Under the pieces are notes generated by a model. The model was not told where the DNA came from and did not search any database. It saw only the letters and a program-made list of their open reading frames with translations. Positions 24,364-35,402 of a DNA stretch of 64,000 bases are shown piece after piece. The stretch lies in NCBI RefSeq assembly GCF_005239225.2, contig NC_133284.1:3625770-3689769 (forward strand). The letters run 5' to 3'. The stretch's first letter is position 1. Each line of letters starts with the position of its first letter. The DNA is from Populus alba. Its lineage: Eukaryota; Streptophyta; Magnoliopsida; Malpighiales; Salicaceae. Position numbers and translations under genes: made by a program.

Positions 24364-27300
24364 ATGGCGTCAGAAAACAGTTTCGTTCAACCTTCAATTC
24401 CACGGTTTGATGGTCATTACGACCACTGGAGCATGCTAATGGAGAATTTCTTCAAATCGAAAGAGTATTGGAGCATTGTTGATTCTGGAATACTAGAATT
24501 AACCGAAGGGGTCGTGCTGACAAATGCCCAGAAAAGTGAACGAGAAGGGTTACAATTGAAGGATCTTAAGGCCAAAAATTTTCTATTTCAGGCCATAGAT
24601 CGCTCAATTCTGGAAACCATTTTGTGCAAAGACACATCAAAGCACATTTGGGACTCCATGAAAAAGAAGTATCAAGGGTCAACAAGAGCAAAAAGGCAGC
24701 AGCTTCAAGCACTTCGTTCTGAGTTTGAAATACTCCGAATGAAGTCAGGGGAATCAGTCACAAATTACTTCTCACGGACAATGGTAATTGTCAACAAGAT
24801 GCGAACCCATGGAGACAAAACTGAAGATGTCATCATCGTGGAAAAGATTCTTAGATCCATGACACCGAAGTTCAATTTCGTTGTCTGTTCCATCGAAGAG
24901 TCTAACAATATTGAAGAACTGTCAATCGATGAATTACAGAGTTCTTTGTTGGTTCATGAACAGAAGATCAGCCAACAGGATAAAGAAGAACAACTGTTGA
25001 AAGCCTCAATTGACTATCACCCTACTCCAATCAAGGCTTACAGAGGGCGAGGCAGGGGACGAAATGACTACAAAAGGAATGACAATCGTGGTCACATACA
25101 GCAGTTTCAGCATCATCGTGGACATCATCAGCAGAATCAACATCATGAAAATCATTTTCATGAAAGAGGAAGAAGAAGAGGAGGTCATCAGAATGGTGGC
25201 AGATCAGAACATCACTCAATGTCAGCAGACAAATCCAATGTGGAATGCTACAGATGTCATAGGTATGGTCATTTTCAGTCAGATTGTAAAACTAATATGA
25301 CTAGAGGCTATGGTGAGAAATTAAACTTTGCTGAAAAAGAAGAAGAGATTTCGTTGTTAATGGTTTGCCATGCAAAAGAAGAAACGAATAGGAATTTGTG
25401 GTATTTAGACACAGGGTGTAGTAATCACATGTGTGGAGATAAATCTGTGTTCTCTGTCTTGGATGAATCATTTCGTGATGATGTGAAATTTGGAGACAAT
25501 TCTAAGGTCTCTGTGATGGGGAAAGGAAGGGTCTCAATTCAGACTAAGGAAGATTCCACACACAATATTTCTAATGTGCTTTATGTACCAGACTTGAAGA
25601 CTAATTTGCTCAGTGTAGGGCAGCTGCAAGAAAGGGGGTATGAAATTTCTATCAAGAATGGGGTATGTCAAATTCGGGATGATAATTTGAGCTTAATTGC
25701 TCAAATAAACATGACAACCAACCGAATGTTCCCTCTCTACCTGAACAGCACCATTCAATCTTGTTTCTTAGCAACAATGAATAATGATGCATGGCTATGG
25801 CATCTTCGTTATGGTCATCTAAATTTTGGTGGACTGAAGACCCTACAAAAGAAGAGGATGGTGACTGGCTTACCAAAAATTGCAACCCCTTCATCAGTTT
25901 GTGAAGAGTGTGTTGTCAGCAAACAACACCGAAAGCCATTTCCAAAGTTCAAGTCTTGGAGAGCAAAGATGCAGTTGTAACTGGTGCATTCTGATCTTTG
26001 TGGACCAATTAATCCAACCTCTAATGGTGGTAAAAGGTATATAATTACCTTTATTGACGACTTTAGTCGAAAAATTTGGGTCTATTTCTTGCAGGAAAAA
26101 TCTAAGGCATTTGCCTCTTTCAAGCATTTCAAAGCATTGGCTGAAAAAGAGGTTGGATTACCAATCAAAATTCTTCACACGGATCGTGGAGGAGAATACA
26201 ACTCTCTTGAATTCACAGAATTTTGCAAAGATCATGGGATTAAAAGACAGCTTACCGCAGCCTTTACTCCCCAGCAGAATGGGATTTCTGAGAGGAAAAA
26301 CCGAACCATTCTAAACATGGTGCGAAGTCTGCTGAATATGAGTGGCATTCCAAGAGATTTATGGCCTGAGGTGGTTACATGGAGCATTCATATCTTGAAC
26401 AGAAGTCCAACATTTGCTGTTCAAAATATGACCCCAGAGGAGGCTTGGAGTGGCAGACGACCAGCAGTGGATTACTTCAAGATTTTTGGGTGCATTGCTT
26501 ATGCCCATATTCCAGATGTGAAGAGGAAAAAGCTGGAGAACAAGGGAGAAAAATGTGTTTTTCTTGGTGTTAGTGATCATTCCAAAGCCTACAAGCTTTA
26601 CAATCCTAACACTAAGAGAATTGTGATTAGCCGTGATGTAATCTTTGATGAAGACCAATTCTGGTCATGGCACAACAGTGTTCCCAACAAGCCTTTGGTG
26701 CTAGATACTGATATTGATAATGATAATGAAGAAGGGCTGCAAGTACAACCGACAGTAGCGAGTCCACAACTAGTGGATGATCAAAGGCCTTTACGTGCAA
26801 GGACAAGGCCTGCATGGATGACAGATTATGAAGTTGCTGGAATTGCCCAAGATGAAGACCCACTCATCTATTTTGCCCTATTTTCTGACTGTGATCCTAC
26901 AACCTTTGAAGATGCAGTCAAAACATCCACATGGCGCCAGGCAATGAATGAAGAGATTGCGGCAATTGAAAGGAATAATACCTGGGAATTGACTCAGCTT
27001 TCAGAAGGGCACAAAACCATTGGTGTCAAATGGGTGTACAAAACCAAATTGAAGGAAAGTGGTGAAATCGACAAACATAAGGCCCGGTTAGTAGCCAAGG
27101 GCTACAAACAAGAATTTGGTGTGGACTATAAAGAGGTGTTCTCTCCTGTTGCACGCATGGACACAATCAGATTGGTGCTTGCAATGGTAGCTCAGAACTC
27201 ATGGTCTATTTTCCAGCTAGATGTGAAATCAGCCTTCTTACATGGAGAGCTAGAGGAGCAGGTATATATCGATCAACCTCCTGGTTATGTTAAACTTGGT

Positions 27301-28424
27301 GCTGAAGATAAAGTATATAAGTTAAAAAAGGCGCTCTATGGACTTAAACAAGCTCCCAGAGCTTGGTATAGTCGCATAGAGGCTTATTTTTTAAGGGAGG
27401 GATTTCAGAAATGCCCACATGAGCATACACTTTTTGTCAAAACTGAAAATGGAAAAATGCTGATTGTGTGCCTATATGTGGATGATTTGATTTACACTGG
27501 AAATAATTATGCCATGTTTGAGAAGTTTAAAGAGTCTATGATGATTGAATTCGAGATGACTGATCTCGGGATGATGCATTACTATCTCGGCCTTGAGGTA
27601 GTACAATCAACAACTGGCATTTTCATTTCGCAAAAGAAGTATGTTCAAGAAATCTTAGAAAGATTTGAAATGAACAATTGTAACTCAGTTGGCACACCTA
27701 CTGAAGTTGGTGTGAAACTTTTCAAGGATCCAGAAGGGAAGAGGGTTGACAGTACAAACTACAAACAAATTGTAGGGAGCCTAATGTATTTGACAGCGAC
27801 GAGGCCTGACATAATGTATGCTGTCAGTCTCATTAGTAGATACATGGAAAACCCTAAAGAGATTCATCTTCTTGCTGCAAAAAGAATCTTTCGTTACCTA
27901 CAAGGTACTGCTGATTTTGGATTACTCTACAAAAAAGGAGAACATTCAGATTTAATGGGTTTTACTGATAGTGACTATGCCGGGGATCAAGATGATCGGA
28001 AAAGCACTTCGGGGTATGCTTTTATGCTGGGTACAGGAGCCGTCTCATGGTCATCCAAGAAACAACCAATAGTTACCTTATCAACAACCGAAGCTGAATT
28101 TGTAGCTGCAGCTTCATGTGCATGTCAAGCAATTTGGCTAAGGAGGATTCTTGAAGAAATTCAGTTCAAACAACAAGGAGCAAACTTCAATTTATTGTGA
28201 CAACAGCTCAACAATAAAAACTATCAAGAAATCCTGTGCTACATGGGAGAAGCAAGCACATTGATGTCAAATACCATTTCTTAAGGGATCTCGCAAAAGA
28301 TGAAGTAATTAATCTTATTTTCTGCAGGAGTGAAGACCAAGTGGCTGACATATTCACTAAGCCGCTTAAAACACCATTGTTTCACAAGCTAAGGGAGTTG
28401 CTTGGAGTGTGTTCTTTGGGATGA
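24364..28424 (+). pseudogene. Copia gag-pol polyprotein, interrupted
   Basis: Domains in Copia order: gag; CCHC zinc knuckle (Cys295, CYRCHRYGHFQSDC); aspartic protease with DTG at about residue 349; pre-integrase domain (WHLRYGHL); integrase core (HSDLCGP, TDRGGEY, PQQNGISERKNRT); reverse transcriptase (KARLVAKGYKQ; YVDD at 27,475-27,486); RNase H (STTEAEFVAAASCA; tail KPLKTPLFHKLRELLG). Three lesions: an in-frame TAA at 25,978-25,980 just before HSDLCGP, where a one-base change from a Glu codon is likely, and two nearby one-base shifts in RNase H at about 28,175-28,190 and 28,210-28,220. As assembled it cannot encode a full polyprotein. Identical LTRs imply it moved recently, so it was mobilised in trans or the lesions are new or sequencing errors. 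Confidence 0.93.
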
Positions 28425-28481
28425 TTGTATTAAAAGCTATCTTATTATTCTTTAAACTGAATGTCTGAAATTGTTCAGTTT

Positions 28482-28492
28482 AAGGGAGGGAT
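28482..28492 (+). promoter_or_regulatory. Copia polypurine tract
   Basis: AAGGGAGGGAT directly before the 3' LTR, the plus-strand priming site. Confidence 0.9.
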
Positions 28493-28747
28493 TGTTGGGA
28501 ATATTTTCTTATTCACTGCATAGTTGTCCAGGTCAATAGGAGTTTGTTAGTTAGTGGATGAATAAATGGTATACGTGTCCAGCTCTCAGTACTTAGTGGC
28601 TAGTCTGTTGGGTTAAGTTGGGTTAGTGCCTAGTCTTTAGTTAATTCTGTTTTCGATTATTTGAGTCATTGTAATGCCTATTTAAAGGCACTGTTCTTTA
28701 TTCAATAATATAGCAATTCATTCTCATTCTCTACGATCTGTGCAACA
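28493..28747 (+). repeat. Copia 3' LTR
   Basis: 255 bases, the same length as the 5' LTR and with no difference found by eye. Followed by the target duplication GTATA. Confidence 0.95.
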
Positions 28748-31068
28748 GTATATTCACATTTTGTTTCCTCATGTATCCTTTCACTATTTTGAACAAAAAA
28801 ACCACAACAACATCCAAAAGAAAATTTAATTTTAAAAAGCCTAAAACTACAATTTCGAAAAAATATATAAAAAAAGCATGAAAAGCCCACAAAACATTAA
28901 ATTTTTTTTGAAAAGTGAACAAAAAAAAAAAAACTTACTTGAGTAATATAAAAAATAAAAAATAAATCATGTCAACAAAGCCTCACAGCTAGAAATTATA
29001 TCTATGGCAACACAATAAGTTTCACTGTATATGGATTTTTCAAATTTTTTATTAGTTACCGATTTTTCTTTTTAAAATATCTATGATCTATTTAAAATGT
29101 TTTGGTATTCTCCAGGTTTTTTCAATTTTAGGTAATTTTAAAAAAATTAATTTTGTTTTCTAGTTTTTTCATGTTTTGTTAAGTTTTCAATTTTTTTTTA
29201 CTTTGATATATTTTTAATACTTAATTTTTATTTTGGAGGTCTTAGGGGTATTTCTATCCAAAAAGTAGCAAAAAAGAGTATATAAGAGAAAATATCTATA
29301 TATTTGTGCATACAAAGAGTGAAAATTTCTTAAAATGAAAATTATGAAAATAAAATTCAACATGTCAAAGAATTATCTTAACTTAATAATTTAAGTTATT
29401 AGTTAATATTTCAAGATATGATTTATATTATTCTCTAACACAATACATAAATATAAACAAATCAATTAACCTAATTTTTTTTAATTAACTTACCACTTTT
29501 CTTTTTATTCCTGCAAATAAAATCAATTTCTTTTTTACAAATGGTTTTTTTCTTCTTGAAGTGCAAATGCAGAACTTTCCATGTCAGACATACCGAATCG
29601 ATTAGTATAAAAAACACTTGTATAACAATAGCAATGCCAAACACTTAAAAAAAAAAAAAAAAACAAAATTAAGTGGTAAAAAATTTTAAAATTTTCTGAT
29701 ATAAGTGGAAAAGCGTAATTATAAATTTAAGCATCCAATTCTTATCTATATTTAATTAATTAAAAAAAGAAAAGAGAGTGAAATTAAAAAAAGAACAAAA
29801 TTATATCGTATGCTTTGATTTACAGGAGAACCAAGGGTTAGAGAAGGGAAAAGACGTAAATTAATAATTAAGAAAGTACTATATCATCATTGCCTCATTC
29901 TATCCGTTTTGTGGAGATAAAAAAGGCAGTCATGGACGACAATTTTCTCGTAGCTCCCTTTCCATCCTCTCAGACAAGGGAAAATATATAAAATCTACTC
30001 TCCCAAACACAATTTACCCTCTAAACCAATGTTTCAGGTTCCATGCAAAAAGAATTAAGAGACAGAAACTTACTCAAGAAAGTGATCTTAGCTTTGTCGA
30101 GCTCGCACTTGTACCCACCCGGTACATTCACACATTTTGTCATCCCCGAACACCAATTTCCATTGGGATTTTTGCACTCATCAATATCTGATTCAGGAAA
30201 TCCAATGAGTGAGTATGTTCATGTGCTTGGAGCCATCCAAAAGTAGAATGATATTGCATGGTGAATTTATGCTTCAACTCTATTCTAAAGCTTCAGTACT
30301 CCATTATTTTTTTTTTTTTAAGAAAGAAAGATTAAATCACATTAAGCGTGTTCGAATCATACCAGTGCATCCATCAGGAAGATACGGATTGCCATCATAG
30401 CCCAGGTTGCAACTACAATTAGTTGAATTGGAATGCAATGTTATTGTACTCAAACCCCACCTACCAGAAACTAATGTTAAGGGGGGCTGCAATTCTTTGC
30501 ATCAGAATTCTCCACACGGATGTCATCACTATAAATAAACCAATCCAGGAATACTGGGACATGCTGCAAAATCTTGCACCGCCTCGGGACTTTTTATGTT
30601 GTCCAGGGACCATGCTCTGTCTACTATAAAAAGCTTACCTTGCATTGATTTCTTCCTTGATCATTAGGGTCCTCTGTGGTCCCCAAACTTGCACTGAACA
30701 CCTGGAGATTCCAGGGAATTCTGGTCTGGCAGCAAATTGTTACCAGAAACAGTACCTCTTTTTTTTTACCTTCTGTACTAGAAACTAGTCAAGTTATTAG
30801 CACCGCAAGTTGACGTGCACCCAACAATTTCTGGCTCAATTTGGTTCAATAAAGCACGATTGTTGCAGCCCATTGCGATGAAGATATTTAACGAAGAGAA
30901 GATGAAAGGACTTCCAGTCATATTAAAGGCTAAGTTGGCACCTCTACCAGAACAGCCGGAGGAAATTATTGGACTGTTTACTCGAACCCTACTGTTCCCT
31001 AATGAAATCTTGAAGACCTCCATGTTGATTCTTCTTAAGAAAGCCCTGCTGGGAGAATTCGCAGTTGT

Positions 31069-31421
31069 TTATAAATTCACGCCTACTGTTCACACAAGAA
31101 GAAGAAGAAGAAGGGGAAGGGGAGAGAGGGCAGAAAACCTGGCGTGGTGGTGGATGCCGTCATTAGTCTGGTTGAGGACGGTGGAAGAGTTGGTTGCCAG
31201 CGGTTGAAGCTAGTTGCAGGTCACGACGGGAAGAAGAAAAGTTGCAGAGGAGAGAGAAATGCTGGAAGGAGAAGAGAAAGAAGATCACGGTGGCTGCTTG
31301 GTGGCCGGTTGTGGTTAGAAATGGTGGCTAAGGCTATGATAGAGACGGTGGCTGGCGGCAGAGGAAGCAAAAGAAGAAGAAAAAAAACATGCGAGAGGGG
31401 CTGTAGTGAGGAGAGAGAAAT
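31069..31421 (-). mobile_element. Fragment of a Gypsy LTR (R/U5-like)
   Basis: Purine-rich on the plus strand. It matches 35,386-35,545 (GAAGAGTTG, GGTTGCAGGTCAC, GGGAAGAAGAAAAGTTGCAG, GCGAGAGGGGCTG) with about 120 extra bases. It replaces the start of exon 1 of WAKL copy C. Confidence 0.6.
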
Positions 31422-34331
31422 TGTAACGCCCTCAAATCATAATGTCATGAAAACTCCAAACATTTCTTTACCAATGTCAAGTATTGGTTAATATGTCTAA
31501 ATTTATGGGTTTTTTTAAATAAAATTTTTTTTTGGCAAACTTTCCTCTATTTTTGTTGGTACCAAGTTATCGACAACACTTCTATTATATGTCATTATGA
31601 CTTCCATCTTGATCCAATCATCCCGGATCACATTCCAGTTATCAAACAATAACGCAATACTTCTATTTATTGATTAGTAAATTAACATAAATGTACTTCC
31701 AAAACAACCCAAAAGATAAACAAATTCATCACAAACATGATAAATGCTTACTAACTACATATATGCCTTTAAACTACATAAATACAAAATTAAGATTAAG
31801 AGTCATATTATGTCTATAATAAATCTTATCTTATCATTTTGAAAATGATTTGGTCATACTAATAACTATACATATATATAATACTTCCACTACCTATTAC
31901 ACCTTCTACTTGATTTTTTCCAAAACAAAAGGATTTACACTGAAAGTAAAGACATGAATATTACATTCCAAAATGGTAATTCATACACAAGAGAAATCCT
32001 ACATCTAACGATCTGCATCACCTCGTGGTGTACTTGTTTCAACAACAACCATATTAATTAACTTTCTCACTATATTAATTAATTACTCTTAACCTTTGAA
32101 ATTTAGTACTTCTACTTCAATCTAACTTAATCCCATAATTTACATAATCTTTTTAAGACTTAAAAAAAATCCAGCTAATTCCTCTTAATTATCAAATAAC
32201 TCTAACACTTTCATAGAATTACTCAAAAATTCATTTTTCCTTCCTTGGTTACCAATAGACCCAGTAATTTCATTCGAATTACCTATCATCCAACTAACCT
32301 CTTTTGTTAGCCAATCAATCCGGTAATTCCATATGAATTACTCCTTATCCGGTTAACCTCTTTGTTAACCAATAAACCCAGTAATTCTCTTTATTACCCA
32401 AAAATCCGGCTAACCCATTTCAGTTAGCAAAATCAATCCGGTAATTCCATATGAATCACCCAGTATCCGGCTAATCTCATTTGTTAGCCAATCAATCCAG
32501 TAATTCCATTCGAATAACCCAGCATTTGGCTAATCTCTTTTATTAGCCAAACAATCCGGTAATTCCATACGAATTACCCCATATCCGGTTAACTTCTTTG
32601 TTAACCAGTAAAACCGATACTTTCACATAATCATAACTCAAATTATTCATTTGCTCCATTCGTTTAATATCAAATAAATAAGCAACATCAATAATTTGGG
32701 AAACTAAAAATTACAAAATGAGGTGACGAATCACCTACATTATGCTCGGGATGACTCAGCTCCTCCTGTCTGATAACCAGCTCCAGACACAGCTCCTGAA
32801 TCAATCAAATGTCATTATATCATTAGTCCATCAATATTTTTCTAACGTGTCGAAACACAAAGCACGTAATATTTTTATTTGTAATTTGTTCTAATAAAAA
32901 TTCATTCTCAAATATAGCATCATTATTTTACATACAACCTCATATTTAACTCAAGTTACTTCTTTGCTTACTCTATGTTCATAATTCCTCCATCAAATAA
33001 TTCTTCTATTCTTTATACCCTCACATCATATTATTTATTTAATCTAAATACTATATTCAAACACAATCTAGGCATCTTGTCTTCATATTTTCTTTTAACT
33101 AGTTTATTTCTCTTTTAATTTGAATTTACTTATTATTATTATTATTATTATTATTTTTCTCAACTTAAATGCTATCTCTTCATTTAGTCTTTCTTACATT
33201 TTCATTTATCATGATTAAACATGGTTTTTTCTAAACATTAACATCAAAACTCATTCTCCCTTCTTTTTTTTTCCCCTCATTTGCCGAATGTGGTGTTTCT
33301 TTTTTCCTCCCCCAAATCTTTGTTATTTCAACTTGTTTTCATTCTATTCCATTTCAATTTCATCATTTTCCCTTCCCCTCCTAATTCCCCCAAATTCACA
33401 TAAGAACCCTAAGTTCAAAAATCTAGGATTTAAGGGAAACTAAGGTAAAGTTTCCATGAAATTACTTCCTAACTTAATCAAATAAGCTTAGGAAAACATC
33501 TAAAGCAACATTAAATCCAAAACTTCTCATGTTTACCTATTGCTTTTCTTCCAATTTCTCTTCTTTTCCAAGGTTAGCTGAATTCCCCTTCTCAAATCCT
33601 CCTTCCTTCACTTGATTTAGTGTTTTATAGGTTGAACTTGCAAGTTTATAAAGTTATTCTTTCAATTTCCTTATTGTTTTTCCTTACTTTTCTCTCCTTC
33701 TCTCACGTTATGCTTTGTGTTTTTTTATTTTCATCTTTTTTTTTTATGCCCATTCAGGCAGTTAATAAAAGAGAAGGAGGGCTTATAAATTTTCTTTTCA
33801 ATGGCAAATAACTATTCTACCCTTAATGAGTATTTTTGTCTCTATTTGACGGTCCTTATTTTTTTTGCTAGCACTGCCGAGCTCTATTTATCTTAACATT
33901 TTAACTAGATTTTATTTAGTATATTTTAAGGTTCCTCATAAAATTTCAGTTCAATCCGATGGTCGGATTAAAAATTACGTCCAATAACGTAAAACTTCTG
34001 ATTTTTTGTCAATTTCTCTAAAACTTCTGAAATTTTAAACCCAAGCTAAGGCATGATATTAGAAGGCTCCATGCAAATTTTCAGAATTTTATGATCACCC
34101 AATCAAGAGTTATGAATTTTTTTGTTTTACCTAAAACTAGTCAACTTATGATTTTTCGTCAAATTTCTGAATTTCTCTACAAATTCTGAAATTTTAACCC
34201 AAGCTAAAGCATGATATTAGAAGGCTCCACACAAATTTTCAGAATTTTCTAATCACCCAATCAAGAGTTACAAATTTTTTTGTTTTACCTAAAACTAGTC
34301 AATTTATGATTTTTCATCTGGAGGTTTTACA
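31422..34331 (-). mobile_element. Gypsy LTR (about 2.9 kb) of the minus-strand element
   Basis: On the minus strand it starts TGTAAAACCTCCAG at 34,331 immediately after a polypurine tract and ends GGGCGTTACA at 31,422. The ends are TG and CA, and the shortened relic at 20.4 kb has equivalent ends. It contains a tandem hairpin array (32,262-32,610), a (TTA)n run at about 33,128-33,155, and two ~125-base direct repeats near 34,050-34,310. No gene is seen inside. The long LTR fits chromovirus-type Gypsy elements. Confidence 0.55.
32262..32610. repeat. Tandem array of paired hairpins, period 57-61 bp
   Basis: Six units. Each has a palindrome of the type GTAATTC-CATAT-GAATTAC followed by a stem-loop of the type GG(T/C)TAA...TTA(A/G)CC. 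The second stems start near 32,292, 32,351, 32,408, 32,469, 32,528 and 32,587. GGTTAAC pairs with GTTAACC in two units, and GGCTAA with TTAGCC in two others (units 4 and 5), so the changes are compensatory. Confidence 0.85.
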
Positions 34332-34350
34332 TTCTCCCCTCCTAAAAAAA
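34332..34350 (-). promoter_or_regulatory. Gypsy polypurine tract
   Basis: Minus strand AGGAGGGGAGAA directly before TGTAAAACC, preceded by AAATTTCGAGGACGAAATTT, the usual end of pol in plant Gypsy chromoviruses. Confidence 0.75.
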
Positions 34351-34361
34351 ATTTCGTCCTC

Positions 34362-35402
34362 GAAATTTAAATTCATAATTATATATAAGAAAATAATTCA
34401 GGATATTTCTTCATCATTTCTGACTCTCTCTCTCAGGTTTCTTCTTTTATTTGAGAGTTTCTCCACAATACTTTTACTAACGGCACACTTTTATTTCGTA
34501 ATTCCTTTATACTTCGGTCCATAATTTGCACAGGTTGTACCTCCATAGTTAAATCTTCTCGCACTTCCATCGGAATTTGTGGCAAAATTCGTGTGGGATC
34601 CAAATTTGCTTTTCGCAGCATCGAGACATGAAACACATTATGTATCCTATCTAAATCTGGTGGCAGCAGTAAACGATAGGCAACCATCCCAATTCTTTCT
34701 ATAATTTTATAAGGCCCAATATACCTGGGTGCTAATTTTCCTTTCATTCCAAACTGAATCACATGCTTCCATGGAGCAACCTTTAAAAATACCGTATCTC
34801 CAATTTGAAACTTTAGAGGTCTCCGTCGATTATCTACATAGCTCTTCCGGTTTAGCTTCTTTCATCCTTTTCTTTATCACCTTCACCTTATCAACCGTGA
34901 TTTGCACCAGTTTAGGTCCCAATAATTTTCTTTCCCCAACTTCATCCCAACATACTGCAGTTCAACATCTCCTTCCATACAATGCTTCATATGGTGCCAT
35001 TCCAATAGTAGATTGATAACTATTGTTATAAGTAAATTCTACTAATGGCAAGTGATCCTCCCATTGACCTCTAAACTCTAGAATACAAGACCGCAACAAA
35101 TCTTCTAAAATTTGTATTGCCCTTTCAAATTGCTCATCAGTCTGTGGATGAAAAGTTGTGCTTAGATTCAATCTGGTACCCAAAGCCCGTTGTATACACG
35201 GCTATAACCTTGATGTAAACCGAGGATCCCTATTGAAAACTATAGAAACTGGTACACCATGCAATCTCACCACCACTTTAATATATAATTGAGCTAGTTT
35301 TTCAACTGAATCCCCCATCTTCATAGGCAAAAACAAAGAAGACTTTGTTAGTCTATCCACAATCACCGTGGATATGTAAACTGTGGTGGTGGCTGCCGTC
35401 AT
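34362..35402 (-). pseudogene. Gypsy integrase C-terminal half and chromodomain, decayed
   Basis: Minus-strand fragments in order: [12 protein letters not shown] and RDPRFTSRL (integrase core), then HPQTDEQFERAIQILEDLLR and YNNSYQSTIGMAPYEALYG, then KLAPRYIGPYKIIERIG and FHVSMLRKANLDP (integrase C-terminal and chromo-like region). Frames change between them and stops intervene, so it is dead. The reverse transcriptase, protease and gag are absent; the sequence breaks off at about 35,385 into another LTR. Confidence 0.85.

Larger units (their letters stand above)
23884..28747 (+). mobile_element. Full-length Copia LTR retrotransposon
   Basis: 4,864 bases with two 255-base LTRs, a primer-binding site, a gag-pol region, a polypurine tract, and a 5-base target duplication GTATA at 23,879-23,883 and 28,748-28,752. 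It is inserted in intron 2 of WAKL copy C, opposite in strand to that gene. The undisturbed target can be read in paralogues A (near 5,635-5,645) and B (near 14,345-14,355). I found no difference between the two LTRs by eye, indicating a very recent insertion. Confidence 0.96.
22522..31068 (-). pseudogene. WAK-like receptor kinase, copy C (disrupted)
   Basis: Exon 3 (23,747-22,522) is fully open and encodes the transmembrane helix and an intact kinase ([37 protein letters not shown]). Exon 2 (30,187-30,074) encodes an intact EGF-Ca repeat (DIDECKNPNGNWCSG). Exon 1 (about 31,068-30,363) is decayed: the signal peptide and first part of the galacturonan-binding domain are missing, similarity stopping at about 31,068 where Gypsy sequence begins, and there are several one- or two-base insertions relative to A, for example near 30,782, 30,734 and 30,632. 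Intron 2 holds a complete Copia element (23,884-28,747). The receptor cannot be made as assembled, but a kinase-only protein from the in-frame ATG at 23,745 is possible. Confidence 0.88.

Noticed and set aside
25006..25300. Several open frames on both strands inside the Copia gag region
   Set aside because: They overlap the recognisable gag and zinc-knuckle frame and are low-complexity shadows of its CAT/GAA-rich codons.
32262..32610. CRISPR-like array (regular repeats and spacers)
   Set aside because: Plant nuclear DNA inside a retrotransposon LTR; the units are imperfect, with palindromes of varying sequence and no cas genes.
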